Below are positions 12,698 to 13,998 of a stretch of DNA of 13,998 nucleotides, piece after piece (position 1 is the first letter of the stretch; every line of letters starts with the position of its first letter). This stretch comes from Faecalibacterium sp. UBA7177 (GTDB lineage: Bacteria > Bacillota > Clostridia > Oscillospirales > Ruminococcaceae): assembly GCA_002491225.1 (NCBI GenBank), contig DKVN01000142.1:1858-15855 (forward strand), in the 5' to 3' direction. A model generated the notes under the pieces. That model saw only the letters and a list, made by a program, of their open reading frames with translations. It was not told the origin of the DNA and searched no databases. The position numbers and the translations under genes were made by a program.

Positions 12698-13996
12698 TCA
12701 GATCACCTGGAACAAAAAGCACTTGAGGTAGGCGGTTTCGGGCACGCCCCAGAGGATCGGGTGGTCGGGGGCGGCGCCGCGCTGCTCGATCTGGCGCAGC
12801 TGGCGGTGGGCGTCGGCGGCCGCGGCCCGCAGCATCCCGGCGAACATCGGCTCGGTGACAAAGTGGGTGCAGCTGGCGCTGACCAGATACCCGCCCCGCG
12901 GCAGCAGCCGCATGGCCCGGTAGTTGATCTCCTTGTAGCCGCGCAGAGCGGCGGCCGAGACGTCCCGCGCCTTGGCAAAGGCGGGCGGGTCGAGGATGAT
13001 GAGGTCGTAGGGGCTGCCGCCCTCCGCCTCCAGCGCGGGCAGCAGGTCGAAGACATCGGCGCAGCGGAACTCCATCCTGCCCGCAAGGCCGTTGAGGGCG
13101 GCGTTGGCGCGGGCGGTCTCGAGGGCGGCGGCGCTCACGTCCACCGCGGTGACATGCGCCGCGCCCCCCATCGCCGCGTTGAGGGCGAAGCTGCCGGTGT
13201 GGGTGAAGCAATCCAGCACGGTGCGGCCGCGGGCCAGGGCCGCCACCGCCCGGCGGTTGTACTTTTGGTCGAGGAAAAAGCCGGTCTTCTGGCCGTTTTC
13301 AAGATCCACCTCGTACTGCACCCCGTTCTCAGTGATGCGGGTGCGGGTGGGGCGCGGCGCGGCAGCGGGCGCGGTGCGCTCCCCTGCCTCGCCAGCCGCA
13401 TCCGAAGCCGCGGCGAGCGCGCCCGCGCCCGGCCACCCGGCCAGCCAGCCCTTGCCCTGCGCAAGGCCCTCCTTCTCCCGCAACGGCACATCGTTGCGCA
13501 GGTAGATGCCCTCGATCTGCTGGCCATCCGCCCGCAGAAGCTCGGCCAGCGCGGGCAGCAGCCAGGCGTGGATGGACTCCATACCCGCCGAGAGTACCTG
13601 CGCCACCAGCACCGGGCCGAACCGGTCGACCGTGAGGCCGGGAAACTGATCCGCCTCGCCGTGGATCAGGCGGCAGGCGGCGAGATCCTGCGGGGCCAGC
13701 ACCGCCTTGCGGTAGGCCCAGGCATAGGCCAGCCGCCGCTGCCAGAAGGCGCGGTCGAACCGGTCATTGGCGTTGCGGCTGAAGATGCGCACCCGGATCT
13801 TGCTGGCCTGGCTGACGAACCCGCTGCCGAGGTACCGCCCCTTGCTGCTGAGCACGTCCGCCACCCCGCCGTTTTCGGGCAAGGGGTCGGGCGCGACGGT
13901 GATCTCGTCGGCATACACCCAGGGGTGCCCGGCCAGGATGCTGGCCTCGGCCTTTTTGGTGACGGTATAGGCGGGATAGGGGCGGGCGGTCTTCAT
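12698..13996 (-). CDS. rlmI: RlmI-family (COG1092) 23S rRNA cytosine methyltransferase
   Basis: Predicted SAM-dependent methyltransferase of 432 aa that modifies a cytosine C5 in 23S rRNA in the characterised RlmI. Order of parts: an N-terminal PUA-like domain with the family's HPWVY (24-28), a linking RNase-H-like region (LIHGEADQFPGLTVDRF), then a Rossmann methyltransferase domain with QKTGFFLDQ, the SAM motif VLDCFTHTGSFALNA, the catalytic-type ILDPPAFAK and a late SASCTHF. About 25 extra Ala/Gly/Pro-rich residues (WPGAGALAAASDAAGEAGER and onward) are inserted before the methyltransferase domain; this is probably a loop expansion in a GC-rich genome. The ATG at 13996 fits the family N terminus, but the window ends two bases later, so its ribosome binding site cannot be seen and a further upstream start cannot be excluded. 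The family is firm; the exact target base is not. Confidence 0.9.
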   Translation of the reverse strand: MKTARPYPAYTVTKKAEASILAGHPWVYADEITVAPDPLPENGGVADVLSSKGRYLGSGFVSQASKIRVRIFSRNANDRFDRAFWQRRLAYAWAYRKAVLAPQDLAACRLIHGEADQFPGLTVDRFGPVLVAQVLSAGMESIHAWLLPALAELLRADGQQIEGIYLRNDVPLREKEGLAQGKGWLAGWPGAGALAAASDAAGEAGERTAPAAAPRPTRTRITENGVQYEVDLENGQKTGFFLDQKYNRRAVAALARGRTVLDCFTHTGSFALNAAMGGAAHVTAVDVSAAALETARANAALNGLAGRMEFRCADVFDLLPALEAEGGSPYDLIILDPPAFAKARDVSAAALRGYKEINYRAMRLLPRGGYLVSASCTHFVTEPMFAGMLRAAAADAHRQLRQIEQRGAAPDHPILWGVPETAYLKCFLFQVI

Positions 13997-13998
13997 GG

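Overview
The window reads as a GC-rich clostridial chromosome, probably Oscillospiraceae/Ruminococcaceae-like. This is inferred from consensus sigma-A promoters (TTGACA-N17-TATAAT), strong GGAGG-type ribosome binding sites, intrinsic terminators, the coexistence of type I and type III glutamine synthetases, an ANTAR antiterminator beside glnA, and zinc-ribbon membrane proteins. Every gene I can support lies on the minus strand, so transcription runs from high to low coordinates. The long plus-strand open frames are shadows of GC-rich minus-strand genes.

In transcription order: (1) an RlmI/COG1092-type rRNA methyltransferase (13996-12698); (2) glnN, a type III glutamine synthetase (12440-10350), with its own promoter, a structured leader and a downstream terminator; (3) a five-gene putative ABC exporter cassette: zinc-ribbon/propeller membrane protein (10129-8213), ABC ATPase (8121-7462), second zinc-ribbon membrane protein (7398-5503), and two ABC-2 permeases (5493-4270 and 4273-3083, overlapping by ATGA); (4) glnA, a type I glutamine synthetase (2957-1653); (5) an ANTAR antiterminator with a degenerate receiver domain (1575-1006), NitR-like; (6) the first ~304 codons of pyrG, CTP synthase (914 to the window edge).

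The most interesting signal is regulatory. Both glutamine synthetase genes have the same leader layout: a near-perfect sigma-A promoter, then at about +1 a hairpin with a six-base loop having A at position 1 and G at position 4 (AAUGGC for glnA, AAAGAC for glnN). The 3' arm of that hairpin is also the 5' arm of an intrinsic terminator placed before the start codon. This is the signature of ANTAR-dependent antitermination, and the ANTAR protein is encoded directly after glnA. The simplest model is that it controls its own operon and the distant glnN, covering both routes of ammonium assimilation in the window, and possibly pyrG, whose product consumes glutamine. The leaders differ from the textbook ANTAR target in showing only one recognisable hexaloop hairpin instead of two.

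The ABC cassette is not a system I can name. Its ATPase is flanked by two unrelated, similarly sized, N-in single-pass proteins, each with a cytoplasmic CxxC...CxxC ribbon and a large external domain, followed by two permeases of the TM1-large external loop-TM cluster type. It may be a zinc-ribbon-associated exporter or envelope-sensing system. The glnA promoter lies inside the last codons of its final gene.
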